From Limosilactobacillus reuteri subsp. reuteri (GTDB lineage: Bacteria > Bacillota > Bacilli > Lactobacillales > Lactobacillaceae): a stretch of 64,000 nucleotides of DNA. This document shows, in pieces, positions 50,419-59,366 of this stretch. Numbering within the stretch: the stretch's first letter is position 1; every line of letters begins with the position of its first letter. The position numbers were made by a program, and so were the translations under genes. Location: the NCBI RefSeq assembly GCF_000016825.1, contig NC_009513.1:1930501-1994500 (forward strand), read 5' to 3'. The notes below the pieces were generated by a model, which made no database searches, was not told the origin of the DNA, and saw nothing but the letters and a program-made list of their open reading frames with translations.

Positions 50419-50565
50419 TTAATTTTCATGTTTTCCCCAGCCGAATTTTTCAAATCGTTCTTTCATCTCTTTAGGGGTAAACAACCTATTGCTATCAAAT
50501 GATGATTCAATCATTTCACAATCATGTTTAATATCTTGTTGTAATTGTTGGGAATTCTCTTTCAT
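50419..50565 (-). CDS. Small hypothetical protein (48 residues)
   Basis: ATG at 50565 follows GAGGTGTTTTAG, a convincing ribosome site, and the frame runs 48 codons. The product is hydrophilic, starting MKENSQQLQQDIKHDCEMIE and ending with KERFEKFGWGKHEN. It has no membrane segment or signal. The gene begins about 46 bases after the stop of the HI_0552-like gene, in the same direction, so it is likely the tail of that unit. Not recognised. Confidence 0.5.
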   Translation of the reverse strand: MKENSQQLQQDIKHDCEMIESSFDSNRLFTPKEMKERFEKFGWGKHEN

Positions 50566-50611
50566 CTAAAACACCTCAATATCTTTTCTACTTAGCATCC
50601 CCGTTACATCT

Positions 50612-51265
50612 TCACTTCAATTCTTCGTATAGTGGGGTAAGGTGCCTAATAGCTGAATCGATATATTCTTCCATATCATCAACTTGGTCTTTTCCCCGAA
50701 ATGCAAACTTTCCAAGTAAGAAACTTGTTTGTCGGGCCTCAGTATTAAACTGTTGCTGAACATCATGATTATTAAGATATTTAGACAGTGACAGATGATC
50801 AGAAAATTCCATCTCATCCTTATCCCAAAGATACCAGTGAGTGGCGTCAATATTATCAGCCCATTCTGGTACTTTATCCAGTAATTTGTTGTATTCATCT
50901 GGCGTACTTTGTCGTTGTTCACTCTTATAATGTTGAAACATGAGGTAGACCTGTAACTGTTTTTTAGCAAGCATCACCCCAATACAGGGATTATATTCTG
51001 CTAATAATGCTAAACGATAAGAGGCCCAGTAATGATCACGCAGGTTCCAGCCATTCGTCCAACTCTCAACGTGAACCTTCGCAAATTTACCCGTTGGTAG
51101 TTGACTAGCGACAGTTTGATTTACCTTCTTCCACACTTGCCAAACTGCTTTAAACTTCTCTTTTAGGTCTGCAACTTCTTCTGGTGAATGAGTTTCTTTA
51201 ATCTTCTTAAAGGAAAATTCTGGCTGGTCAAAGATTGCAAACATATTTTCAGTTAATGCTGTCAT
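50612..51265 (-). CDS. HI_0552-like family protein
   Basis: The ATG at 51265 follows AAAAAGGGGCG; the upstream Met at 51289 lacks a site. The 217-residue soluble protein has a distinctive WTNGWNLRDHYWASYRLALLA in short form GWNLRDHYWASYR, ATHWYLWDKDEMEF and SFLLGKFAFRGKDQV. I associate this pattern with the HI_0552 family, which databases sometimes label a glucose-6-phosphate dehydrogenase; nothing in the sequence supports that activity. The function is unknown. Confidence 0.6.
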   Translation of the reverse strand: MTALTENMFAIFDQPEFSFKKIKETHSPEEVADLKEKFKAVWQVWKKVNQTVASQLPTGKFAKVHVESWTNGWNLRDHYWASYRLALLAEYNPCIGVMLAKKQLQVYLMFQHYKSEQRQSTPDEYNKLLDKVPEWADNIDATHWYLWDKDEMEFSDHLSLSKYLNNHDVQQQFNTEARQTSFLLGKFAFRGKDQVDDMEEYIDSAIRHLTPLYEELK

Positions 51266-51338
51266 TTTAGCTCGCCCCTTTTTATTCAAGAATATTATAA
51301 CTAAAAAAAACTAAACTACGAATCATAATTTAGCTTCA

Positions 51339-51662
51339 TTAAAACAAATTCAGCATCACCATATAAAAGCCAGTTCCGACTAAGATTGATAGTGGCATAT
51401 TTCTTTTCCAAAGGTGAATAAATAATGTTACTAAGCCGGCAACGATTTCTAATAATGCCTTACTAGGCTCAGCAAAAGAAATATTCCGATAACAATAGAT
51501 TACTAATACTCCCATGATTGCTGCTGGGAGGAATTTCCCTAGTTCTTCCAGGTAAGGTGATAATTCTTTTGACTGGTCAAAAATCAGAAATGGGATAAAG
51601 CGGGTTGCCATCGTGACGACTGCGGCGATTAAAATTGAAATAATTTGTTCAGTTAATGTCAT
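51339..51662 (-). CDS. azlD: AzlD-type branched-chain amino acid exporter subunit
   Basis: The 107-residue protein has four membrane segments and AzlD motifs: VTMATRFIPFLIF, LGKFLPAAIMGVLVIYC. It forms the small subunit of the AzlCD exporter. Its start overlaps the end of azlC by 14 bases, showing translational coupling. Confidence 0.9.
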   Translation of the reverse strand: MTLTEQIISILIAAVVTMATRFIPFLIFDQSKELSPYLEELGKFLPAAIMGVLVIYCYRNISFAEPSKALLEIVAGLVTLFIHLWKRNMPLSILVGTGFYMVMLNLF

Positions 51663-52341
51663 TTTTTCTCCTCGTAATTAAGTAATTTAATGAAAATAGC
51701 GCGACAAGCGTTACTAATGTCACTAATAGGAAAGCATTCTTGTTGCAAAATAGTAAACAAATAATTGCAAATACTAAACCAATCAGAGCATCACGCTGAG
51801 TTCGGGCATTTTTCAACTGTTCTGTAAACAAAACAATGAAAAGCGCCGTCATTACAAAATCTAAACCTGCTAAGTTTAAGTTAATCATTCCCCCAAGGAG
51901 ACCACCTAAACCTGCACCAGCTACCCAACTAAAATAGTTGAACGCGGTTATGTAAAAATAAACATATGAGCGATCGAGGCCAGCTGGTGCTTTTAACGTT
52001 GCATTTAAGGAAAAAGACTCATCACACATTCCGAAAATAAGAATCGGCTTTAACTTTCCCGTATTGGAATATTTTTTTAACATCGTAATGCCATAAAAAA
52101 TATGTCGTGAATTAACAAGGGCAGTTAAAATAAGAACAGTCAATGGCTGAAAACTCTGGACTAAAAGATTACCAATTACAAATTCGACTGATCCAGCAAA
52201 AATGGTCGCAGCCATTAATAACGGATATAAAAAATTAAAGCCCAGTTTATGCATATATATCCCATAGCTGGCGCCTAAAAATAAAAAGCCAAGCATTACC
52301 GGACTAGTTTTTTGAAAAGCGTAACGTACTTCCTTTCTCAT
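51649..52341 (-). CDS. azlC: AzlC family branched-chain amino acid exporter subunit
   Basis: The 230-residue protein has about seven membrane segments and AzlC motifs: SPVMLGFLFLGASYGIYMHKLG, FAGSVEFVIGNLL, LVNSRHIFYGITMLKKY and MCDESFSLN. With AzlD it exports branched-chain amino acids or analogues. The gene is divergent from a MocR regulator, with a 28-base palindrome between them. Confidence 0.92.
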   Translation of the reverse strand: MRKEVRYAFQKTSPVMLGFLFLGASYGIYMHKLGFNFLYPLLMAATIFAGSVEFVIGNLLVQSFQPLTVLILTALVNSRHIFYGITMLKKYSNTGKLKPILIFGMCDESFSLNATLKAPAGLDRSYVYFYITAFNYFSWVAGAGLGGLLGGMINLNLAGLDFVMTALFIVLFTEQLKNARTQRDALIGLVFAIICLLFCNKNAFLLVTLVTLVALFSLNYLITRRKNDIN

Positions 52342-52396
52342 GGTCGAATTCTCCCTCCTTAAAATAACTTGAATTTATTTTAAACAGGAGTATTTT

Positions 52397-52424
52397 ATCC
52401 ATACAAGGAATTAATTGTATGGAT
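52397..52424. promoter_or_regulatory. 28-base operator between azlC and the MocR gene
   Basis: ATCCATACAA (52397-52406) and TTGTATGGAT (52415-52424) are perfect inverted arms with an eight-base centre. The right arm supplies a TTGTAT that may serve as the -35 of the MocR gene, implying autoregulation. Confidence 0.65.
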
Positions 52425-52446
52425 TACAATATTGGAGTGATTAACT

Positions 52447-53847
52447 ATGCCCATTAATGATTTCTCCCACTATCAGCTTACCTGGTACCCCGACAAAAAT
52501 AAGCTGACGCGACCAATTTATAAGAGCTTGCTTGACCAACTAAAATCAGCGATTGAGCGTGGAATTCTTACATCCGGAACGAAACTGCCTCCGCAACGCG
52601 AACTCGCCGATTATCTCGACATTAATTTCACCACCGTTACTCGTACTTACAAATTAAGTGCGCAACTTGGTTTAACTTATGGAATTCATGGTAAAGGAAC
52701 CTTCGTTAACTCAAATGGTATCGATCCGTTAACTGCCAATTCTCCTTTGACCCGTACCATCGACCTTGGCTTTGTTGCTTCCTTTGAGCAGACAAACCAC
52801 CTCCTTGACAATATTCTTAGCAACACCGTTAAGCAAGGCGCCTCGCAACTTCTAACCTATGATTCACCAACCGGGCGTCCGATTGATAATGAGGCTTTTG
52901 GGCATTATCTTGACTGGCTTGGTGTGAGATTAACTCCTACTCAACATATCCTTATTACAGCGGGAGGAGAAAACTCACTTACACTACTGTTAATGACCTT
53001 ATTTTCAAGTGGCGATAAGATTGCTGTCGACGAATTTACCTATGCCAACCTGATTGCAACCGCGCAACTAAACAATCTCCATTTAGTAGCAATAAAAAAT
53101 GATCAAGGCGGGATGAATATTGAAGCATTAAAACACGCTTGTCAAAACAATAATCTAGCTGGCCTTTATATCATGCCGGAATATAGTAACCCGACTGGCG
53201 CTGTTCTCTCGGTAGCTCGCCGGAAAGAAATCGCAACGCTTGTGCAAGAATATGGGCTAAAAATAATTGAAGATGACTACTTAAGTTTTCTTAGTAAACT
53301 CAATCCAGAACGGCCACCCAAAATAATGGAATTACTACCAGACCAGACTTGTTACGTTTGCAGCATGTCAAAAGTTCTTGCATCAGGACTCCGTGTTGGT
53401 TATCTAGTTTTTCCAGCACAGCTAGCCCAGCAAGTTAAAAATGGCTTCTTTAATACAACAGTCAAAACGTCAACACTCAATACAGCAATTGCATCCATGG
53501 CAATAAAAGAGCATGTCGTCCAACAAATCATTCAAAATAAAGTCACCCTTGCCAAACAAGCTAATATCCTTTTTGAACAATATTTCCCGACTGCTCCTAC
53601 AAACCAATTAACCGATTATGCCTTTTTTCGTCGATTACCGCTTAAAAATATTCAAAATACAGCCAAAATCGAACAAGCCCTTGCTGATATAAATATCCGT
53701 TGTTTTGGCTCTGATCGTTTTCAAATTAACGCTTCTTCAAATGACCATTTTCTCCGTGTTTCATTGTCCGCAAATAAGTCACTTGATGAGTTAGAAACAG
53801 GACTTAAAAAATTACGTGGTTTTTTGCAAAAATCTAATTTAATTTAA
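52447..53847 (+). CDS. MocR-type regulator (GntR HTH plus aminotransferase domain)
   Basis: The 466-residue protein has a GntR-type winged helix (YKSLLDQLKSAIERGILTSGTKLPPQRELADYLDI, in short LPPQRELADYL) over residues 20-85, then a fold-type I aminotransferase domain with MPEYSNPTGAV, EDDYLSFL and the PLP lysine in CSMSKVLASGLRVGY. MocR proteins use PLP as co-effector and often control a divergent gene, here azlCD. Which amino acid is sensed is unknown. Confidence 0.92.
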   Translation: MPINDFSHYQLTWYPDKNKLTRPIYKSLLDQLKSAIERGILTSGTKLPPQRELADYLDINFTTVTRTYKLSAQLGLTYGIHGKGTFVNSNGIDPLTANSPLTRTIDLGFVASFEQTNHLLDNILSNTVKQGASQLLTYDSPTGRPIDNEAFGHYLDWLGVRLTPTQHILITAGGENSLTLLLMTLFSSGDKIAVDEFTYANLIATAQLNNLHLVAIKNDQGGMNIEALKHACQNNNLAGLYIMPEYSNPTGAVLSVARRKEIATLVQEYGLKIIEDDYLSFLSKLNPERPPKIMELLPDQTCYVCSMSKVLASGLRVGYLVFPAQLAQQVKNGFFNTTVKTSTLNTAIASMAIKEHVVQQIIQNKVTLAKQANILFEQYFPTAPTNQLTDYAFFRRLPLKNIQNTAKIEQALADINIRCFGSDRFQINASSNDHFLRVSLSANKSLDELETGLKKLRGFLQKSNLI

Positions 53848-53892
53848 AAAGTGATGTTAAGAATTTTTCCTAGCATCACTTCTACTTTCTGT
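53847..53892 (+). terminator. Terminator of the MocR gene
   Basis: AAAGTGATG pairs with CATCACTTC, followed by T-rich sequence. Confidence 0.65.
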
Positions 53893-53930
53893 TTAACTTA
53901 TTTTTTTAACTGCCTCGTGAACCATCTTCA

Positions 53931-55499
53931 CTACATAACTCTCTTCCCCGCCATCCAAGTTTCATTCACGTGAATATTTTTAAGTTCACTATGAGCAACT
54001 GTAAAGATATCATCATTTAAGATAACAAAGTCCGCTGCCTTTCCTACTTCAAGCGTTCCATTATCATCAAAGCCGCCAATCTTAGCACCATCCCGAGTAT
54101 AACCAAGAATAGCTTGTGGAACTGTAATTGCTTCTTCTGCGTTAACAATATCGTCATTAGCTGCCTTTCTCGTTACAGCCGCATAAATACTATAAAACGG
54201 GCTATCAGGTTCTGCCCATGGCGTACATGGGGCATCCGAACTCAAACCTAACATTGCTTGAGAATTTAACATTGTTTTGACGCGGTAAGCTAATTTAAAC
54301 TGTGCTGGAGAAAGGTAATGCCGATAGGATTCATCTTCTGCAAAGAAAAAGATTGGTTGCGTGACTAACGCATAGTTCATTTTACTATTGGCAATCTTTG
54401 CAAACATTTGATCAGTCATTAAGGAGGCATGCTCAATTCTTACTGATGGCATCGTTGTTAGCCATGGCTCCATCTCTTTTGTTACATCAATTACTGTTTG
54501 AATTGCTTTATCGCCCATCGCATGCACAGCTAGTTGAAGCTTATTATCACGAGCCATCTTTACTGCTCGCTTAAGCTTTTCCACTGAAGTCAAACTAACT
54601 CCCATTTTTCCCGATGGATAAGGATCAGTATTATAGGCCGTTTCACCAGAAATACTCCCATCCATAAAGACTTTAATTCCAGCAACGCGGAGTTTTTCAT
54701 CCCCGCTTGGTTGCAGTCCAACCTGCGGATCAATTTCATCAAAAACATAGTAGATCGAAGCCTTAGGACCAAACCCTTGTTTAACTGCATCTTGGTATAG
54801 TTTTAAAGAAGTATATGGCTTCATCCGGCCCATCATTTCACCAATTGCCACAATTCCTTCTTTAAGATAGTGTTCGGAACTATTAACCATATTAGCTACG
54901 TCATTTTCATAACTTTGTGCCGATTTAGCCCGAATAAGAAGTTGCGAGGCAGCTACTTCGCGCATAAAACCAGTTGGTCGTCCATCAGCAAATCGTTCAA
55001 TTTTCCCACCAACCGGGTCAGGCGTATTTTCATCAATTCCTGCAAGTTCCAAGGCTTTAGAATTGCCGACAGAAGAATGACAGTCAGAGCGATAAATAAA
55101 GATTGGTTGCGTTGTTGACACAGCATCTAAATCATCACGGTTAGGACTCCGATGTTCTGCTAATTTTGTCTCATCAAAACCCCAACCTTCAATCCACCCA
55201 TCTTCGCCTTGACCATATGCAGGAGAGTTACGAAGTGCTTCTTGCATTTCCTTGATACTATTAACATTTGGCGGGGTACAAGCAACACCATGGAGGGCAT
55301 CAGCGATATATTTAGGATGGGTATGACAGTCAATTAATCCTGGCAAAACTGTTTGTCCTTGCAGATCAATCACTTCGCCTTCATTAGGTAAATTATCACC
55401 AATTCGTTTAACCGTTCCATCTTCAACTACCATGCTATTAACAAAATGATCCTCAGTATCACCAACAAAGATTTTACCGTTAATAAATGTCTGGGTCAT
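53931..55499 (-). CDS. Amidohydrolase family protein (YtcJ-like)
   Basis: The 522-residue protein has the metal-dependent amidohydrolase layout: VLPGLIDCHTHPKYI with the HxH pair near residue 59, VDGSISGETAYNTDPY, LQLAVHAMGDKAIQTVIDV, SVRIEHASLMT and LGLSSDAPCTPW, ending with the small beta domain (LEVGKAADFVILND). It belongs to the YtcJ/AepA group, whose members hydrolyse amide or ester bonds of unknown substrates; no signal peptide is seen. It is monocistronic. Confidence 0.88.
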   Translation of the reverse strand: MTQTFINGKIFVGDTEDHFVNSMVVEDGTVKRIGDNLPNEGEVIDLQGQTVLPGLIDCHTHPKYIADALHGVACTPPNVNSIKEMQEALRNSPAYGQGEDGWIEGWGFDETKLAEHRSPNRDDLDAVSTTQPIFIYRSDCHSSVGNSKALELAGIDENTPDPVGGKIERFADGRPTGFMREVAASQLLIRAKSAQSYENDVANMVNSSEHYLKEGIVAIGEMMGRMKPYTSLKLYQDAVKQGFGPKASIYYVFDEIDPQVGLQPSGDEKLRVAGIKVFMDGSISGETAYNTDPYPSGKMGVSLTSVEKLKRAVKMARDNKLQLAVHAMGDKAIQTVIDVTKEMEPWLTTMPSVRIEHASLMTDQMFAKIANSKMNYALVTQPIFFFAEDESYRHYLSPAQFKLAYRVKTMLNSQAMLGLSSDAPCTPWAEPDSPFYSIYAAVTRKAANDDIVNAEEAITVPQAILGYTRDGAKIGGFDDNGTLEVGKAADFVILNDDIFTVAHSELKNIHVNETWMAGKRVM

Positions 55500-55582
55500 A
55501 ATCCTAACTCCTTCATATTTATAGTTATTATCCTACTGCTATCTTCGCCAAAATGAAACCGTTTTAAAATAACCTAAGTTCA

Positions 55583-55642
55583 AAAAAATGGCAGGTCTGT
55601 TTGAATGCTGATTACATTCAAACAGACCTACCATTTTTATTT
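55583..55642. terminator. Strong bidirectional terminator
   Basis: AAAAATGGCAGGTCTGTTTGAATG pairs with CATTCAAACAGACCTACCATTTTT over more than 20 bases, downstream of the aldo-keto reductase gene. Confidence 0.9.
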
Positions 55643-55646
55643 AATT

Positions 55647-56510
55647 TTACATTTTTCCACCGTAAACAGGGTAGATATCAAAATCGCCATAGTCTAATGG
55701 CTTTACTCGCCGCAATAGGTCCATATCAGCTTCAGAAATTTCAAAATCAATTTCAGTGTTTTCCTTCATGTGTTCTGGATTAGTAGTCTTTGGTAAGACG
55801 ATCATTCCTATTTGCCAATCATACCGAATGCACAATTGTGGGACTGAAACGTTGTACTTTTTAGCCATCTTTTCAATTACGGGGTTGTCTAAAGCAGCGC
55901 CGTGAGCAACTGGTGAATATGCTTCAACCGCAATGTCATGTTCATGAGTAAATGATAAAAGATTGAATGGAGTATGACCAATATGAGCTAAAACTTGATC
56001 AACAGCGGGAACGGTATCGCTATTCTTAATAATATTTTCAAGATCGGCTTTTTTGAAATTAGAAACGCCAATTGTTCGAATCTTACCTTCGTTAACGGCA
56101 TCTTCCATGGCTCGCCAAGCAGCGAGATTTCCTTCAAGGTAACGATTATCAGATTGATTTACTTCTTTCCATGGTTGAGGACTATGAATAAGCATCATGT
56201 CGATATAATCAAGACCCATCTTTTCAAGAGTCTCGTCAATCGACTTTTTAGTTACATCATAATCTTTGTGTTCAGCAGCGATCTTTGAAGTAACAAAGAT
56301 TTTATCCCGATCAATACCGGCTGTTCGTACACCTTCACCGACTCCCCGCTCATTATCATAAGCCTGAGCTGTATCGATGTGCCGATATCCCATCTTAATC
56401 GCATTCCGAACTGCTTCGGCTGCTTGGTCATCATCAATCATCCAGGTTCCTAATGCAAACTTTGGAATTTTCACACCACTATTAAGAGTAATTGTCTCAT
56501 CTAAAATCAT
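55647..56510 (-). CDS. Aldo/keto reductase
   Basis: The 287-residue protein has the tetrad in HIDTAQAYDNERGVG (Asp, Tyr), VTSKIAAEH (Lys) and MLIHSPQPW (His), and the coenzyme segment IVLPKTTNPEHMKENTEI. It is an AKR5-like NADPH reductase of broad carbonyl specificity. It differs clearly from the AKR at 26272. A strong terminator follows. Confidence 0.92.
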   Translation of the reverse strand: MILDETITLNSGVKIPKFALGTWMIDDDQAAEAVRNAIKMGYRHIDTAQAYDNERGVGEGVRTAGIDRDKIFVTSKIAAEHKDYDVTKKSIDETLEKMGLDYIDMMLIHSPQPWKEVNQSDNRYLEGNLAAWRAMEDAVNEGKIRTIGVSNFKKADLENIIKNSDTVPAVDQVLAHIGHTPFNLLSFTHEHDIAVEAYSPVAHGAALDNPVIEKMAKKYNVSVPQLCIRYDWQIGMIVLPKTTNPEHMKENTEIDFEISEADMDLLRRVKPLDYGDFDIYPVYGGKM

Positions 56511-56608
56511 TGTTCTCCGTCCTTTCGCATTTCAAGTTATTCCTACAAAACCATTGTCGTCATTTTTCCCATAAATGTAAACTAGTAAGCCTTGACCAGA
56601 ATAATAAA

Positions 56609-56646
56609 AAAAGAGGTTAAAGCTTAAAATTGCTCAACCTCGTAAA
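56609..56646 (-). terminator. Terminator of the GNAT gene
   Basis: On the minus strand GAGGTTGAGC and GCTTTAACCTC form a stem followed by TTTTTTT. Confidence 0.7.
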
Positions 56647-56651
56647 GTTTG

Positions 56652-57149
56652 CTACTCATTAAAATGCCTGCCCATCATATAAAGGGACCGCATTTGACCA
56701 TTTATTTCAGAAATTTGTGGTAACTTACCCCATTCTTTGTACCCACAGGAGGTAAAAAGATGATAGCTTGCTTGATTTTCAATATAAATATACGCAATTA
56801 CGGTTCTTATATCTAGATGATCTTCAATTCGTTTTTGCGCATATGTTAATAAATCACGGCCAAGATGTTGCCGTCGATAATCTTCATGAATATAAATAGC
56901 TATCTGTGCCGAATGATCATAGGCGGGATGCGGATAAAAATACTCAAGAGCACACCAGGCGATTACTTGGTCATCCATTGTTGCGACCCAAATTGGATGA
57001 GTACTGTCAAACTGCATAAACCATTCACGTCGATCAGCAACTTCGATCGGTGCACTCTCATCGTTGACTTGCAGCGGAATGGCTTGATTAAATATATCGA
57101 CAATCGCTGGTAGATCATTTATTGTTGCTAACCGAATTTGGTAATCCAT
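56652..57149 (-). CDS. GNAT family N-acetyltransferase (phosphinothricin/methionine sulfoximine type)
   Basis: The 165-residue protein matches the PAT/YncA group: IRLATINDLPAIVDIFNQAI at the start, WVATMDDQVIAWCALEYFYPHPAY, the acetyl-CoA loop EDYRRQHLGRDLL, and YIYIENQASYHLFTSCGYKEWG. It acetylates an amino group of a small molecule, possibly an amino acid analogue. It precedes nothing in its unit except a terminator. Confidence 0.88.
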   Translation of the reverse strand: MDYQIRLATINDLPAIVDIFNQAIPLQVNDESAPIEVADRREWFMQFDSTHPIWVATMDDQVIAWCALEYFYPHPAYDHSAQIAIYIHEDYRRQHLGRDLLTYAQKRIEDHLDIRTVIAYIYIENQASYHLFTSCGYKEWGKLPQISEINGQMRSLYMMGRHFNE

Positions 57150-57186
57150 ATCAAAGCTTCCTTACAGTATTTTTACCCACTGATTA

Positions 57187-57792
57187 TTACTTATCATAGA
57201 AGTGCTGCCATTCTTTATTAACGTTTTCGCGAGTCGTTTTTGTCCCAGTCCATGATGGAACTTTTACAACCCCATCAATCTTACTCTTAGGTACAAATCC
57301 CCAGTAACGACCATCATTTGAAACGCTCCGGTGGTCCCCAAGAACAAAGTATTCACCTTTCGGAACTTTTGTGGCACCATTATTCTTTAACCAACTGTTC
57401 TGAACTGAGATACTACGCAGTGTCCAGTTCCCAGTTCCGGTTGTTCGTTGACTTTTGCTAATGTAGTCTTGATTAATCTTTTTGCCGTTAACATAAATAT
57501 TTCCATTCCTAGAGCTAACAGTATCACCAGGAAGTCCAATTACTCGCTTAACATAATCGGTTTTAACTGATACTTGCGGATCAACGCCATTAGCATCAAA
57601 TACAACGACACTTCCATGATGGATTTTGGCAGTTTTCAAACAAAATACTCGTTCATTATTTTGTAAGTTTGGTTGCATGGATGGTCCATCAACCCGAACA
57701 ATTTGGAAGAAAAACTGCTTAATTACTAATGCGATTATTAACCCGATTAGAATGGGAATAATCCAACTCATTGCTTCACGAAATGCTTTCAT
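57187..57792 (-). CDS. lepB: Signal peptidase I
   Basis: The 201-residue protein has an N-terminal membrane anchor (residues 9-30) and the catalytic Ser in VDGPSMQPNL, the catalytic Lys in DYVKRVIGLPGDTV and the family box GDHRSVSNDGRYWGFV. It cleaves Sec signal peptides on the outer face of the membrane. It is the type I, S26A enzyme typical of Gram-positives. The gene is probably monocistronic, with the palindromic repeat upstream. Confidence 0.94.
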   Translation of the reverse strand: MKAFREAMSWIIPILIGLIIALVIKQFFFQIVRVDGPSMQPNLQNNERVFCLKTAKIHHGSVVVFDANGVDPQVSVKTDYVKRVIGLPGDTVSSRNGNIYVNGKKINQDYISKSQRTTGTGNWTLRSISVQNSWLKNNGATKVPKGEYFVLGDHRSVSNDGRYWGFVPKSKIDGVVKVPSWTGTKTTRENVNKEWQHFYDK

Positions 57793-57918
57793 TATAATTC
57801 CTCAATTTCTTTATTTAACTGTTATTAATCATACAACTAGTAATAAAACCTGAAAAGTTATTTATAATAAATAATATATTATTTTCACATTTAATAACAT
57901 CAAAAAGATATTAAGGGT

Positions 57919-58099
57919 CAAAAGAGAGCGAGACAGAAGGCACTTGTGACTTCGTTTTTCGACGCGCAGCTAGCCTCTGGGAGTCCCCGCAAGCAACAAT
58001 AGGCCTCTAACGTTCGGTTTTGCCGGACGTTAGAGGCCATTGTTGTACTGCGTATTTGCTTTTTATGAAAGTAACTTAACTTATGTCACAGTCCCTTTT
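57919..58099. repeat. Dispersed palindromic intergenic repeat, copy 2
   Basis: This is the inverted copy of the element at 16774-16934. Shared parts include GAGCGAGACAGAAG, ACTTGTGACTTCGTTTT, CAACAATAGGCCTCTAAC, TTAGAGGCCATTGTTG and TAACTTATGTCACAGTCCC. It has about 24 extra bases (GACGCGCAGCTAGCCTCTGG region, 57960-57983) relative to copy 1. It lies between the lepB promoter and the end of the ATP-grasp gene and probably terminates the latter. Confidence 0.85.
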
Positions 58100-58104
58100 A
58101 ATTT

Positions 58105-59349
58105 TTATTTCTTTTCGACAAAGTACTTTTCGAAGTTCTTTTGATAGTTATGATTAATCCGTTGTTCCATTAACCACCGCATGAAATTCATGTCCTTGTC
58201 ATAATGGAAAGTTGTTCCATAGCGGCCTTCTTTAATAAGCTTTTCAGCCTGCTTTTTAATTTCATTATTTTTAGCATACTGAAGGAAAGTCTTTTTTGAA
58301 ACCCCAAGCCATAACTTGTAGTTGCTTTCATCCTTGTTCCCATAAATCGTCTCTTGATCTTTTAAGCTATCAAAAACGTAATCTTCAACGGGGAAAGTAG
58401 CAAGTTGATAGCCATTTAATGAAACGAAGAAACTACTACGACCTTGGCGAGGATTAAGGTCAAATACCTTGAATTGGCCATCACGACGGTCATATTTTAA
58501 ATCAAAGTTAACAAATCCAGTAAATTCAATGCTTTCAAGGAAATTCTTGATGTTGTCATAGATTTGTTGGTCATATGCTGGCATAATCGCAACATAATTA
58601 CCAACATTTGCTGGATTACAATCTTCAAGAAGTGGGTGACCCAAACACATCATCTTTACCTTATGATCTTTATCGACATAACAATTGATGGTCCGCATAT
58701 TACTATCATCACCAGGAATAAATTCTTGGAGAACAAGGTCGCCATTGTATGGACTATGCTCATAGATAATCTCCAGAACTTCCGCTAATCTTTCTGGTGT
58801 CTTAATAATATAAGCCTTTTCATACCCTTCAAAGTTTCCCTTATGCCATTGCACCGCATCAGCAGCCTTTAAAGCAATTGGAAATTCAAATGGTGATTTA
58901 TAGTTCTTGTAATCAAGGTCCGGTTTTAAAATATCGGTTTTAGGATAAGGCAAACCATACTTTTCACAGACATTGTAGAACTTCTCTTTATCCGTTAATG
59001 TTGCCACTTCATCATAATCAGCATACGGGCAGAACATGTGCTGCGAAAGTTCTTTACGGTTTTTCGCAACTAATTCAGTATAGTCATCCCCACAACTAAT
59101 TAAAACGGTCTTCTTGCCTTGCTTAGCAAACTCATCTGCCGCTTCAATTAATACCTTCGTAAACACTTCTGGTGATTGTAATTGTTCGTTATAATGCAAC
59201 TCGACAATTTTTGAATAACGGGTTGGTGCCAATGGTTGTCGAGCATATAATTGCGACTTAATCCCATATTTTTCATACATCGACCGTGCCATTCCGTAAG
59301 CGTTGAAATCACTACCTAGAATCAATGGAACAAAAGGTTGTTCACTCAT
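58105..59349 (-). CDS. ATP-grasp ligase, probable D-aspartate ligase of peptidoglycan
   Basis: The 414-residue protein is an ATP-grasp enzyme: [21 protein letters not shown] (start of the ATP domain), [37 protein letters not shown] and [12 protein letters not shown] with the metal ligands. Its size and pattern resemble Aslfm of Enterococcus faecium, which attaches D-Asp to the Lys of the peptidoglycan precursor. It starts 17 bases after murE, which supports a role at the same precursor. Lactobacilli of this group have L-Lys-D-Asp bridges. The substrate is inferred. Confidence 0.78.
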   Translation of the reverse strand: MSEQPFVPLILGSDFNAYGMARSMYEKYGIKSQLYARQPLAPTRYSKIVELHYNEQLQSPEVFTKVLIEAADEFAKQGKKTVLISCGDDYTELVAKNRKELSQHMFCPYADYDEVATLTDKEKFYNVCEKYGLPYPKTDILKPDLDYKNYKSPFEFPIALKAADAVQWHKGNFEGYEKAYIIKTPERLAEVLEIIYEHSPYNGDLVLQEFIPGDDSNMRTINCYVDKDHKVKMMCLGHPLLEDCNPANVGNYVAIMPAYDQQIYDNIKNFLESIEFTGFVNFDLKYDRRDGQFKVFDLNPRQGRSSFFVSLNGYQLATFPVEDYVFDSLKDQETIYGNKDESNYKLWLGVSKKTFLQYAKNNEIKKQAEKLIKEGRYGTTFHYDKDMNFMRWLMEQRINHNYQKNFEKYFVEKK

Positions 59350-59366
59350 TAGATCCCCACTCCTCT

